Shown here in pieces: positions 1-11,650 of a stretch of 64,000 nucleotides of DNA (position 1 is the first letter of the stretch; every line of letters begins with the position of its first letter). Below the pieces are notes generated by a model, which saw only the letters and a list, made by a program, of their open reading frames with translations, did no database searches and was not told where the DNA came from. The stretch covers positions 382,961,331-383,025,330 of the forward strand of contig CM042688.1 in NCBI GenBank assembly GCA_023614405.1, given 5' to 3'. The translations under genes and the position numbers were made by a program. Source of the DNA: Avena insularis. Its lineage: Eukaryota > Streptophyta > Magnoliopsida > Poales > Poaceae.

Positions 1-640
1 TTTTCGCATAAACCCTGGAACTCCTTGGAGGTGAAGTTCGTCCCATTATCCGTGATGATGCTATGCGGCACTCCAAAGCGATAGACAATGGATTCGAAAA
101 ACTTGATGGTGCTGGCTCTTGACTGGTTTGTCACCGGCATGGCCTCTATCCACTTAGTGAATTTGTCGACTACGACCAGAAGGTAGACATATCCTCCTCG
201 CGAGGACTTTGGGAGTTTGCCGACCATGATGAGTCCCCATTGCGCAAAGGTCCAGGCCAATGGTATTGGTCGTAGTTCCGCACCAGGTGCGTGTGGTTTG
301 TCCGTGAATCGCTGACAAGCGTTGCATTGTTGGACGATGTCCTTAGCGTCGTGCATGGTCGTGGGACAGTAGAATCCAGCTCGTAGAGCTTTAGCGATGA
401 GGGCGCGACTACCGGCATGGTGCTCGCAAGTCCCTTCGTGGATGTCGAGGAGGACGTCCCTTCCGTCCGTGTTGGAGATGCACCGTTGGAGTACTCCTGT
501 GATGCTGCACTTGTATAGTTCACCGTTGATGACGGCGAATGCCTTGGATCGCCGTGCGATATGTCGTGCGTTAGTCGGGTCATCCGGCAGCCTCTTGCTG
601 AGAAGATATGTGATGTAGGGTTGAGTCCAAGATGGCTCGA
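1..640 (-). pseudogene. Integrase, zinc finger plus partial catalytic core (pol pseudogene, cut by window edge)
   Basis: An open minus-strand frame reads MMIEPSWTQPYITYLLS, then ELYKCS, LLDIHEGTCEHHAGSRALI, GFYCPTTMHDA and CNACQRF. This is the HHCC zinc-binding domain of retroviral-type integrase. The catalytic core follows: AELRPIPLAWTFAQWGL, RGGYVYLLVVVDKFTKWIEA, FFESIVYRFGVPHSIITDNG and TNFTSKEFQG. The second catalytic Asp (ITDNG, codon at 48-50) is present. The first, expected directly after WGL, reads Ile (codon at 228-230). The third residue (Glu) would lie past the window edge. No stop is seen from about 1130 down to 1, so this end is less decayed than the RT part. Confidence 0.92.
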
Positions 641-839
641 TCATCATGACCCCCATTGGTCCCTCGAGTCCTATGTCAAGCTCTAGGTCATCGAGTTCCA
701 TTGGCTCATTGGGTGGCGTAGCCCCCAAGTCCGTTGCTATGCTTGTTTTCTTCTCTATGGCCTTTGGCTTGATGGAGCGTTCGCATATGCGCTCGAGAAA
801 TACCCTAAGTGGTATGGGGGCGCAGGTGGAGCCAATGTT
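641..839 (-). pseudogene. Linker between second RNase H and integrase (pol pseudogene)
   Basis: The frame stays open between the two domains and reads segments such as CAPIPLRVFLERICERSIKP, KAIEKKTSIATDLGA and PPNEPMELDDLELDIGLEGP. It is acidic and shows no recognised motif, as is usual for the variable spacer between RNase H and integrase in these elements. Short plus-strand frames here are shadows of it. Confidence 0.75.
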
Positions 840-1200
840 GGCGAATGCGTGTGCCTCTTCATTGCTTTCGCGGCCTACATGCCGCAGCTCACAACCGTCA
901 AAGTCCCCTTTAAGTGTGTCGTAGAGGTCTCGATAGGCGATCATATTGTCGTTCAGCACGTCGCACTCGTGCATTGTCTGGTTGACGACCAACTTGGAGT
1001 CGCCGTAGATGATGAGCCTCTTGGCACCGCAGGCTTTTGCCATCTGCATCCCGTGCATCAGGGCCTCGTATTTAACTTTGTTGTTGGAGGCAGTGAACTG
1101 CATTCGTAGAATGTATTTCAGCTTGTCTCCCTAGGGCGATGTCAGTATAACACCTGCGCCAGCCCCGTCCTTTCGCTTGGATCCATCGAAGTGCATTGTC
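840..1200 (-). pseudogene. Second, archaeal-type RNase H (aRH) domain (pol pseudogene)
   Basis: The frame reads MHFDGSKRKDGAGAGVIL, then a stop at 1131-1133, then KLKYILRMQFTASNNKVKYE, AKRLIIYGDSKLVVNQ and LRHVGRESNEEAHAFANIGS. FDGS, the Glu in KVKYEAL and the Asp in YGDSKLVVNQ match three of the four acidic catalytic residues of this RNase H group. The fourth, normally Asp in the NxEAD-like motif, reads His here (EEAHAFA). RNase H removes the RNA strand after reverse transcription. A second RNase H of this type, separate from the RT-linked one, is the diagnostic trait of Tat-lineage plant gypsy elements. The stop and the His both indicate loss of function. Confidence 0.85.
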
Positions 1201-1640
1201 CAGAGGTAAGCCATATCTGGCTTTTCGGGGAGCTGGTTCTCCATGTAGTGCACGAGGAAGTCAGGGAGGACTTGCGATTTGATCGAGTCTCGCTTTTCAT
1301 ATGTGATGTCTTGTGGAGACAGCTCGATTCCCCAAAGCGCGACTCGTCCGGTGGCATCGGGGTTGTTGAGTATATGACCAAGCAGGGCGTCGTTGACCAC
1401 CACGATTGGGTGCTCTTGGAAGTAGTGGCGTAGTCGCCTGGCCGTCATCAAGATGCCGTATGCCAGCTTCTAATAGTGAGGGTACCGCTGCTTTGGTCGC
1501 GTGAGCACCTCGCTGAGGTAGTAGACAGGACGCTGGACCCCGTGGACTTTGTTTTCTTCGGCTCGTTCTACCACGAGCACTCTGCTGACCACCTGGTTGG
1601 TGGTGGAGATGTATAGCAACAACGGTTCTTTTTAGCGTGG
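1195..1640 (-). pseudogene. RT-linked RNase H / connection domain (pol pseudogene)
   Basis: After a stop at 1632-1634 the frame reads KEPLLLYISTTNQVVSRVLV, VQRPVYYLSEVLT and RPKQRYPHY. It then meets a stop at 1470-1472 and continues KLAYGILMTARRLRHYFQEH and VVVNDALLGHIL. These are the family motifs of the RNase H-like domain that directly follows gypsy RT (PLLLYI, PVYYLS, KLA..., LRHYFQ.H). In Tat elements this domain is typically degenerate and acts as a connection. The downstream part, WGIELSPQDITYEKRDSIKS and FLVHYMENQ, links to the second RNase H. It shares the frame of the RT fragment downstream of the frameshift. Confidence 0.85.
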
Positions 1641-2161
1641 AGTCACCAATACTGGCGAGGTGGATAGTAGACGCTTGAGGTCTTCGAATGCTTCTTGTGC
1701 CTCGTCAATCCACTCGAACTTGTCAGCTTTGCAGAGAAGTTGGTATAAAGGAGTGCCTTTTTGCCCATTCTGCTGATGAATCGACTGAGCGCCGCGATTC
1801 GCCCAGCGAGCTATTGGACGCCTCTTACATTCTTCGGTTTCTCCATGGCCAGTATGGCTTTTATTTTCTTCAGGTTCGGCTCAATTCCTCTCACGCAGAT
1901 GATAAACCCGAGTAGCTGCCCAGATGGTATGCGGAAGGCGCATTTGTCCATATTGAGCTTGATCCGGTAGCGGTCGAGGTTGGCGAAGGTCTCGTGTAAA
2001 TCGTCGATTAGAGAGGCTTCCTCTTTTGTTTTGATGACGATGTCATCAACATAGACTTGGATGTTGCGACCAAGTTGGTTCTTGAGGCAAGCCTGCAGGC
2101 ACCGCTAATAGGTGGCTCCTGCGTTTTTGAGCCAGGCCTTATTCAGGTCTTATCTTCATGC
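1640..2161 (-). pseudogene. Reverse transcriptase C-terminal part (pol pseudogene)
   Basis: Reading down from about 2135 gives LKNAGATY, then a stop at 2105-2107, then the polymerase active-site box YVDDIVIKTK at about 2020-2060. Next come KLNMDKCAF, QLLGFIICVRGIEPN, KIKAILAMEKPKNVRG, a stop at 1811-1813, and LAGRIAALSRFISRMGKKAL. These are the palm-to-thumb motifs of gypsy RT. After KKAL the frame shifts near 1750-1760, and the match resumes as LYQLLCKADKFEW. Palm and finger motifs before LKNAG are missing, although a possible HEDKT remnant sits at about 2145-2160 in another frame, which would suggest an internal deletion. The product would have copied element RNA into DNA in a virus-like particle; this copy cannot. 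Confidence 0.9.
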
Positions 2162-3274
2162 TGCATGTGGGTTCTTTTCCTAAACCACATGGATCCACCA
2201 GATGTCATTGCATGTGTGTTCTTTTCCTAACCACATGGATCCACTAGAGTCATTTCTTGTGTGTTCTTTTCATAAACCACATGGATCCACTACATGTCAT
2301 TGTATGTGTGTTCTTTTCATAAATTACATGGATCCACTAGATGTCATTGCATTTGTGTTCTTTTCCTAAACCACATGGATCCACTAGATTTCATTGCATG
2401 TGTGTTCTTTTCCTAAACCAAATGGATCCACTAGAGTCATTCCATGTGTGTTCTTTTCATAAACCACATGGATCCACTAGATGTCATTGCATGTGTGTTC
2501 TTTTCATAAACCACATGGTTCCACTATATGTCATGCATGTGTGTTATTTTCCTAAACCACATGGATCCACTAGAGTCATTCCATGTGTGTTATTTTCATA
2601 AACCACATGGATCCACTAGAGTCATTCCGTGTGTGTTCTTTTCTTTAACCACATGGATCCAATAGATGTCATTACACACGTCTTATTTTAATAAACCACA
2701 TGGATCCACTAGATGTCATTGCATGTGTGTTATTTTCATAAACCGCATGGATCCACTAGAATTCATTGCATGTGTGTTCTTTTCGTAAACCACATGGATC
2801 CACTAGATGTCATTGCATGTCTGTTCTTTTCCTAAACCACATGGATCCACTAGAGTCATTCTATGTGTGTTGTTTTTCATAAACCACATGGATCCACTAT
2901 ATGTCATTGCATGTGTGTTCTTTTCCTAAACCACATGGATCCACCAGATGTCATTGCATGTGTGTTCTTTTCCTAAACCACATGGATCCACTAGAGTCAT
3001 TTCTTGTGTGTTCTTTTCATAAACCACATGGATCCACTAGATGTCATTGTATGTGTGTTCTTTTCATAAACCACATGGATCTAATAGATGTCATTGCATG
3101 TGTGTTCTTTTCCTAAACCACATGGATCCACTAGATGTCATTGCATGTGTGTTCTTTTTCTAAACCACATGGATCCACTAGAGTCATTCTATGTGTGTTG
3201 TTTTCATAAACCACATGGATCCACTATATGTCATTGCATGTGTGTTATTTTCATAAACCACATGGATCCACTAG
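2162..3274 (+). repeat. Left-edge zone of the satellite array
   Basis: These are the first roughly 24 monomers next to the retroelement. The array starts directly with GCATGTGGGTTCTTTTCC at full similarity; there is no long ramp of decayed monomers as often seen at satellite edges. Classes A, B and C are all present. Unlike most of the array, I could not place this zone as a close copy of one distant block by eye, although subvariants such as TTTCTTGTGTG and CATTACACACG are shared. Confidence 0.7.
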
Positions 3275-6200
3275 ATGATATTGCATGTGTGTTCTTTTCA
3301 TATACCACATGGATGCACTAGATGTCATTGCATGTGTGTTGTTTTCCTAAACCACATGGATACACTAGAGTCATTGCACATGTGTTCTTATCCTAAACCA
3401 CATGGATCCACTAGATGTCATTGCATGTGGGTTATTTTCCTAAACCACATGGATCTACTAGATGTCATTGCATGTGTGTTCTTTTCCTGAACCACATGGA
3501 TCCACTAGAGTCATTTCTTGTGTGTTCTTTTCATAAACCACATGGATCCACTAGATGTGATTGTATGTGTGTTCTTTTCATAAACCACATGGATCCACCA
3601 GTCATTGCATGTGTGTTCTTTTCATAAAGCACATGGATCCACTAGCTGTTTGCATGTGTTTTCTTTTCCTAAACCACCTGGATCCACTAGAGTCATTCTA
3701 TGTGTGTTGTTTTCATAAACCACATGGATCCACTATATGTCATTACATGTGTGTTCTTTTCATAAACCACATGGATCCACTAGATTTCATTGCATGTGTG
3801 TTATTTTCATAAACCACATGGATCCAATAGAGTCATTCCACGTGTGTTCTTTTCATAAACCACATGGATCCACTAGATGTCATTTCATGTGTGTTCTTTT
3901 CACAAACCACATCGATCCACTAGATGTCATTGCATGTGTGTTCTTTTCCTAAACCACAAGGATCCACTAGATGTCATTGCATGTGTGTTCTTTTCCTAAA
4001 CCACATGAATCCACTAGAGTCATTCCATGTGTGTTCTTTTCATAAACCACATGCATGCACTAGATGTCATTGAATGTGTGTTCTTTTCATAAACCACATG
4101 GTTCCACTAGATGTCATTCATGTGTGTTCTTTTCCTAAACCACATGGATCCAATAGAGTCATTCCATGTGTGTTCTTTTCATAAACCACATGGATCCACT
4201 AGATGTCATTGCATGTGTGTTTTATAAACCTCATGGATCCACTAGAGTCATTCCATGTGTGTTCTTGTCATAAACCACATGGATCCACTAAATGTCATTG
4301 CATGTGTGTTATTTTCATAAACCACATGATTCCACTAGATGTCATTGCATGTGTGTTCTTTTCCCAAACCACATGGCTCAAGTGGACTCATTCCATGTGT
4401 ATTCTTTTCATAAACCACATGGATCCACTATATGTCATTGCATGTGTGTTATTTTCATAAACCACATGGATCCACTAGATGTCATTCCATGTGTGTTGTT
4501 TTCATAAACCACATGGATCCACTAGATGTCATTTCATGTGTGATCTTTCATAAACCACATGGATCCACTAGATGTCATTGCAAGTTTGTTCTTTTCCTAA
4601 ACCACATGTATCCACTAGAATCATTCAACGTGTGTTCTTTTCATAAACCACATGGATCCACTAGATGACATTGCATGTGTATTCTTTTCACACACCACAT
4701 GGATCCACTAGATATCATTGCATGTGTGTTCTTTTCCTAAACCACATGGATCCACTAGAGTCATTCCATGTGTGTTCTTTTCATAAACCACATGGATCCA
4801 CTAGATGTCATTGCATGTATGTTCTTTTCACAAACCACATTGATCAACTAAATTTCATTGCATGTGTGTTATTTTCCTAAACCACATGGATCCACTAGAG
4901 TTATTGCATGTGTGTTATTTTACTAAACCACACGGATCCACTATATGTCATTGCACGTGTGTTCTTTTCATAAACCGCATGGATCCACTAGAATTCATTG
5001 CATGTGTGTTCTTTTCATAAACCACATGGATCAACTAGATGTCATTGCATGTGTGTTCTTTTCCTAAACCACATGGATCCACTAGAGTCATTCCGTGTGT
5101 GTTATTTTCATTAACCACATGGATCCAATAGATGTCATTACACACGTGTTCTTTTAATACAACACATGGATCCACTAGATGTCATTGCATGTGTGTTATT
5201 TTCAGAAACCGCATGGATCCACTATAATTAATTGCATGTGTGTTCTTTTCATAAACCACATGGATGCACTAGATGTCATTGCATGGGTGTTTTTTCCTAA
5301 ACCACATGGATCCACTAGAGTCATTCTATTTGTGTTGTTTTTATAAACCACATGGATCCACTATATGTCATTGCATGTGTGCTCTTTTCATAAACCACAT
5401 GGATCCACTATATGTCATTGCATGTGTGTTCTTTTCATAAATGACATGGGTCCACTAGATGTCATTGCATGTGTGTTGTTTTCCTAAACCACATGGATAC
5501 ACTAGAGTCATTGTATATGTGTTCTTTTCCTAAACCACATGGATCCACTAGATGTCATTGCATGTATGTTATTTTACTAAACCACATGGATCCACTAGAT
5601 GTCATTGCATGTGTGTTCTTTTTCTAAACCACATGGATCGACTATAGTCATTTCTTGTCTGTTCTTTTCAGAAACCACATGGATCCACTAGATGTCATTT
5701 CATGTGTGTTCTTTTCATAAACCACATGGATCCACTAGATGTCATTGCATCTGTGTTCTTTTCCTAAACCACATGGATCCACTAGATGTCATTGCATGTG
5801 TGTTCTTTTCCTAAACCACATGGATCCACTAGATTCATTCCATGAGTGTTCTTTTCATAAACCACATGGATCCACTAGATGTCATTGCATGTGTGTTCTT
5901 TTCATAAATCACATGGATCCACTAGATGTCATTGCATGTGTGTTCTTTTCCTAAACCACATGGATCCACTATATGCCATTGCATGTGTGTTCTTTTCCTA
6001 AACCACATGGATCCATTAGAGTCATTCCATGTGTGTTCTTTTCATAAACCACATGGATCCACTAGATGTCATTGCATGTGTGTTCTTTTCATAAACCACA
6101 TGGTTCCACTAGATGTCATGCATTTGTGTTCTTTTCCTAAACCACATGGATCCACTAGAGTCATTCTATGTGTGTTCTTTTCATAAACCACATGGATCCA

Positions 6201-8605
6201 CTAGAGTCATTCCATGTGTGTTCTTTTCATTAACCACATGGATCCAATAGATGTCATTACACGCGTGTTCTTTTAATAAACCACATGGATCCACTAGATT
6301 TCATTGCATGTGTGTTATTTTCATAAACCACATGGATCCACTAGAGTCATTCCACGTGTGTTCTATTCATAAACCACATGGATCCAATAGAGTCATTCCA
6401 TGTGTGTTCTTTTCATAAACCACATGGATCCACTAGATGTCATTGCATGTGTGTTTTATAAACCTCATGGATACACTAGAGTCATTCCATGTGTGTTCTT
6501 GTCATAAACCACATGGATCCACTAAATGTCGTTGCATGTGTGTTATTTTCATAAACCACATGATTCCAATAGATGTCATTGCATGTGTGTTCTTTTCCCA
6601 AACCACATGGCTCAAGTGGAGTCATTCCATGTGTATTCTTTTCATAAACCACATGGATCCACTATATGTCATTGCATGTGTGTTATTTTCATAAACCACA
6701 TGGATCCACTAGATGTCATTCCATGTGTGTTGTTTTCATAAACCACATGGATCCACTATATGTCATTCCATGTGTGTTCTTTTCATAAACCACATGGATG
6801 CAATAGAGGTCATGGCATGTGTGTTTTTCCTAAACCACATGGATACACTAGAGTCATTGCATATGTGTTCTTATCCGAAACCACATGGATCCACTAGATG
6901 TCACTGCATGTGGGTTATTTTCCTAAACCACATGGATCTACTAGATGTCATTGCATGTGTGTTCTTTTCCTGAACCACATGGATCCACTAGAGTCATTTC
7001 TTGTGTGTTCTTTTCATAAACCACATGGATCCACTAGATGTGATTGTATGTGTGTTCTTTTCATAAACCACATGGATCCACCAGTCATTGCATGTGTGTT
7101 CTTTTCATAAACCATGGATCCACTAGCTGTTTGCATGTGTTTTCTTTTCCTAAACCACCTGGATCCACTAGAGTCATTCTATGTTTGTTGTTTTCATAAA
7201 CCACATGGATCCACTATATGTCATTACATGTGTGTTCTTTTCATAAACCACATGGATCCACTAGATTTCATTGCATGTGTGTTATTTTCATAAACCACAT
7301 GGATCCACTAGAGTCATTCCACGTGTGTTCTTTTCATAAACCACATGGATCCACTAGATGTCATTTCATGTGTGTTCTTTTCATAAACCACATGGATCCA
7401 CTAGAGTCATTCCTTGTGTGTTCTTTTCATTAACCACAAGGATCCACTCGATGTCATTGCATGTGTGTTCTTTTCCTAAACCACATGAATCCATTAGAGT
7501 CATTCCATGTGTGTTCTTTTCATAAACCACATGGATGTACTAGATGTCATTGAATGTGTGTTCTTTTCATAAACCACATGGTTCCACTAGATGTCATTCA
7601 TGTGTGTTCTTTTCCTAAACCACATGGATCCAATAGAGTCATTCCATGTGTGTTCTTTTCATAAACCACATGGATCCACTAGATGTCATTGCATGTGTGT
7701 TTTATAAACCTCATGGATCCACTAGAGTCATTCCATGTGTGTTCTTGTCATAAACCACATGGATCCACTAAATGTCGTTGCATGTGTGTTATTTTCATAA
7801 ACCACATGATTCCACTAGATGTCATTGCATGTGTGTTCTTTTCCTAAACCACATGGATCCATTAGAGTCATTCCATGTGTGTTCTTTTCATAAACCACAT
7901 GGATCCACTAGATGTCATTGCATGTGTGTTCTTTTCATAAACCACATGGTTCCACTAGATGTCATGCATTTGTGTTCTTTTCCTAAACCACATGGATCCA
8001 CTAGAGTCATTCTATGTGTGTTCTTTTCATAAACCACATGGATCCACTAGAGTCATTCCATGTGTGTTCTTTTCATTAACCACATGGATCCAATAGATGT
8101 CATTACACGCGTGTTCTTTTAATAAACCACATGGATCCACTAGATTTCATTGCATGTGTGTTATTTTCATAAACCACATGGATCCACTAGAGTCATTCCA
8201 CGTGTGTTCTATTCATAAACCACATGGATCCAATAGAGTCATTCCATGTGTGTTCTTTTCATAAACCACATGGATCCACTAGATGTCATTGCATGTGTGT
8301 TTTATAAACCTCATGGATACACTAGAGTCATTCCATGTGTGTTCTTGTCATAAACCACATGGATCCACTAAATGTCGTTGCATGTGTGTTATTTTCATAA
8401 ACCACATGATTCCAATAGATGTCATTGCATGTGTGTTCTTTTCCCAAACCACATGGCTCAAGTGGAGTCATTCCATGTGTATTCTTTTCATAAACCACAT
8501 GGATCCACTATATGTCATTGCATGTGTGTTATTTTCATAAACCACATGGATCCACTAGATGTCATTCCATGTGTGTTGTTTTCATAAACCACATGGATCC
8601 ACTAT
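3275..8605 (+). repeat. 5.33-kb higher-order repeat, copy 1
   Basis: Diagnostic variant monomers recur 5,330-5,331 bp downstream: the 3275 variant with ATATACCACATGGATGCAC at 8606, 3561 at 8892, 4203 (short TTTTATAAACCTCATGG monomer) at 9533, 4432 at 9762, 5739 at 11070 and 5926 at 11257. The constant offset over about 3 kb shows block duplication, not chance sharing of variants. The block contains a nested 1.85-kb tandem duplication. Confidence 0.8.
5996..7841 (+). repeat. 1.85-kb nested tandem duplication, copy 1
   Basis: The monomer with GGATCCATTAGAGTC near 6006 recurs near 7852. The CTCAAGTGGAGTC monomer near 6611 recurs near 8457. The TAGCTGTTTGCATG variant near 7122 recurs near 8972. 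Offsets are 1,846-1,850 bp. A small indel at about 7112, where CATAAACCATGG lacks a few bases, explains part of the drift. Confidence 0.75.
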
Positions 8606-9691
8606 ATGTCATTCCATGTGTGTTCTTTTCATATACCACATGGATGCACTAGATGTCATTGCATGTGTGTTGTTTTCCTAAACCACATGGATACACTAGA
8701 GTCATTGCATATGTGTTCTTATCCGAAACCACATGGATCCACTAGATGTCACTGCATGTGGGTTATTTTCCTAAACCACATGGATCTACTAGATGTCATT
8801 GCATGTGTGTTCTTTTCCTGAACCACATGGATCCACTAGAGTCATTTCTTGTGTGTTCTTTTCATAAACCACATGGATCCACTAGATGTGATTGTATGTG
8901 TGTTCTTTTCATAAACCACATGGATCCACCAGTCATTGCATGTGTGTTCTTTTCATAAACCACATGGATCCACTAGCTGTTTGCATGTGTTTTCTTTTCC
9001 TAAACCACCTGGATCCACTAGAGTCATTCTATGTTTGTTGTTTTCATAAACCACATGGATCCACTATATGTCATTACATGTGTGTTCTTTTCATAAACCA
9101 CATGGATCCACTAGATTTCATTGCATGTGTGTTATTTTCATAAACCACATGGATCCACTAGAGTCATTCCACGTGTGTTCTTTTCATAAACCACATGGAT
9201 CCACTAGATGTCATTTCATGTGTGTTCTTTTCATAAACCACATGGATCCACTAGAGTCATTCCTTGTGTGTTCTTTTCATTAACCACAAGGATCCACTCG
9301 ATGTCATTGCATGTGTGTTCTTTTCCTAAACCACATGAATCCATTAGAGTCATTCCATGTGTGTTCTTTTCATAAACCACATGGATGTACTAGATGTCAT
9401 TGAATGTGTGTTCTTTTCATAAACCACATGGTTCCACTAGATGTCATTCATGTGTGTTCTTTTCCTAAACCACATGGATCCAATAGAGTCATTCCATGTG
9501 TGTTCTTTTCATAAACCACATGGATCCACTAGATGTCATTGCATGTGTGTTTTATAAACCTCATGGATCCACTAGAGTCATTCCATGTGTGTTCTTGTCA
9601 TAAACCACATGGATCCACTAAATGTCGTTGCATGTGTGTTATTTTCATAAACCACATGATTCCACTAGATGTCATTGCATGTGTGTTCTTT
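7842..9691 (+). repeat. 1.85-kb nested tandem duplication, copy 2
   Basis: Continuation of copy 1 at offset 1,846-1,850 bp. It ends where the block rejoins the CTCAAGTGG monomer at about 9705. This duplication exists only around the boundary between the two 5.33-kb copies, so it is a separate unequal-exchange event. Confidence 0.72.
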
Positions 9692-11650
9692 TCCCAAACC
9701 ACATGGCTCAAGTGGAGTCATTCCATGTGTATTCTTTTCATAAACCACATGGATCCACTATATGTCATTGCATGTGTGTTATTTTCATAAACCACATGGA
9801 TCCACTAGATGTCATTCCATGTGTGTTGTTTTCATAAACCACATGGATCCACTAGATGTCATTTCATGTGTGATATTTCATAAACCACATGGATCCACTA
9901 GATGTCATTGCAAGTTTGTTCTTTTCCTAAACCACATGTATCCACTAGAATCATTCAACGTGTGTTCTTTTCATAAACCACATGGATCCACTAGATGACA
10001 TTGCATGTGTGTTCTTTTCACACACCACATGGATCCACTAGATATCATTGCATGTGTGTTCTTTTCCTAAACCACATGGATCCACTAGAGTCATTCCATG
10101 TGTGTTCTTTTCATAAACCACTTGGATCCACTAGATGTCATTGCATGTATGTTCTTTTCACAAACCACATTGATCAACTAGATTTCATTGCATGTGTGTT
10201 ATTTTCCTAAACCACATGGATCCACTAGAGTTATTGCATGTGTGTTATTTTACTAAACCACACGGATCCACTATATGTCATTGCACGTGTGTTCTTTTCA
10301 TAAACCACATGGATCCACTAGAATTCATTGCATGTGTGTTATTTTCATAAACCACATGGATCAACTAGATGTCATTGCATGTGTGTTCTTTTCCTAAACC
10401 ACATGGATCCACTAGAGTCATTCCGTGTGTGTTATTTTCATTAACCACATGGATCCAATAGATGTCATTACACACGTGTTCTTTTAATACACCACATGGA
10501 TCCACTAGATGTCATTGTATATGTGTTATTTTCAGAAACCGCATGCATCCACTATAATTAATTGCATGTGTGTTCTTTTCATAAACCACATGGATGCACT
10601 AGATGTCATTGCATGGGTGTTATTTTCCTAAACCACATGGATCCACTAGAGTCATTCTATTTGTGTTGTTTTTATAAACCACATGGATCCACTATATGTC
10701 ATTGCATGTGTGCTCTTTTCATAAACCACATGGATCCACTATATGTCATTGCATGTGTGTTCTTTTCATAAATGACATGGGTGCACTAGATGTCATTGCA
10801 TGTGTGTTGTTTTCCTAAACCACATGGATACACTAGAGTCATTGTATATGTATTCATTTCCTAAACCACATGGATCCACTAGATGTCATTGCATGTATGT
10901 TCTTTTACTAAACCACATGGATCCACCAGATGTCATTGCATGTGTGTTCTTTTTCTAAACCACATGGATCCACTATAGTCATTTCTTGTCTGTTCTTTTC
11001 AGAAACCACATGGATCCACTAGATGTCATTTCATGTGTGTTCTTTTCATAAACCACATGGATCCACTAGATGTCATTGCATCTGTGTTCTTTTCCTAAAC
11101 CACATGGATCCACTAGATGTCATTGCATGTGTGTTCTTTTCCTAAACCACATGGATCCACTAGATTCATTCCATGTGTGTTCTTTTCATAAACCACATGG
11201 ATCCACTAGATGTCATTGCATGTGTGTTCTTTTCATAAATCACATGGATCCACTAGATGTCATTGCATGTTTGTTCTTTTCCTAAACGACATGGATCCAC
11301 TATATGCCATTGCATGTGTGTTCTTTTCCTAAACCACATGGATCCATTAGAGTCATTCCATGTGTGTTCTTTTCATAAACCACATGGATACACTAGATGT
11401 CATTTCATGTGTGTTCTTTTCATAAACCACATGGTTCCACTAGATGCCATGCATGTGTGTTCTTTTCCTAAACCACATGGATCCACTAGAGTCATTCCAT
11501 GTGTGTTCTTTTCATAAACCACATGGATCCACTAGAGTCATTCCTTGTGTGTTCTTTTCATTAACCACATGGATCCAATAGATGTCATTACACGCGTGTT
11601 CTTTTAATAAACCACATGGATCCACTAGATTTCATTGCATGTGTGTTATA
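8606..11650 (+). repeat. 5.33-kb higher-order repeat, copy 2 (partial)
   Basis: Matches about 3275-6320 at offset 5,330-5,331. Similarity breaks near 11650, where this copy continues with GCATGGATCCACTAGAATTC while the first copy (about 6320) has a class B monomer. Point differences are few, for example CTTGGATCC for CATGGATCC near 10121, which suggests a fairly recent event. Confidence 0.78.

Larger units (their letters stand above)
1..2161 (-). mobile_element. Degenerate Ty3/gypsy (Tat-lineage) retrotransposon pol fragment
   Basis: Translating the minus strand and following the frame across stops gives pol domains in the order RT end, RT-linked RNase H, second RNase H, integrase. That is the Ty3/gypsy order; Copia elements have integrase first. 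The extra RNase H between the connection domain and integrase is characteristic of the plant Tat lineage (Ogre, Grande, RIRE2 relatives). In-frame stops lie at 2105-2107, 1811-1813, 1632-1634, 1470-1472 and 1131-1133, and a frameshift lies near 1750-1760. No LTR, gag or protease is visible. The integrase end runs off the left edge, and the RT end stops where the satellite begins. The fragment is non-functional. The superfamily is secure; the lineage is inferred from domain order. Confidence 0.93.

Noticed and set aside
170..583. 137-codon minus-strand open frame
   Set aside because: It is a shadow of the integrase frame, which is the neighbouring minus-strand frame and carries the HHCC and core motifs.
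397..1109. Plus-strand open frames over the retroelement
   Set aside because: Antisense shadows of the pol frame.
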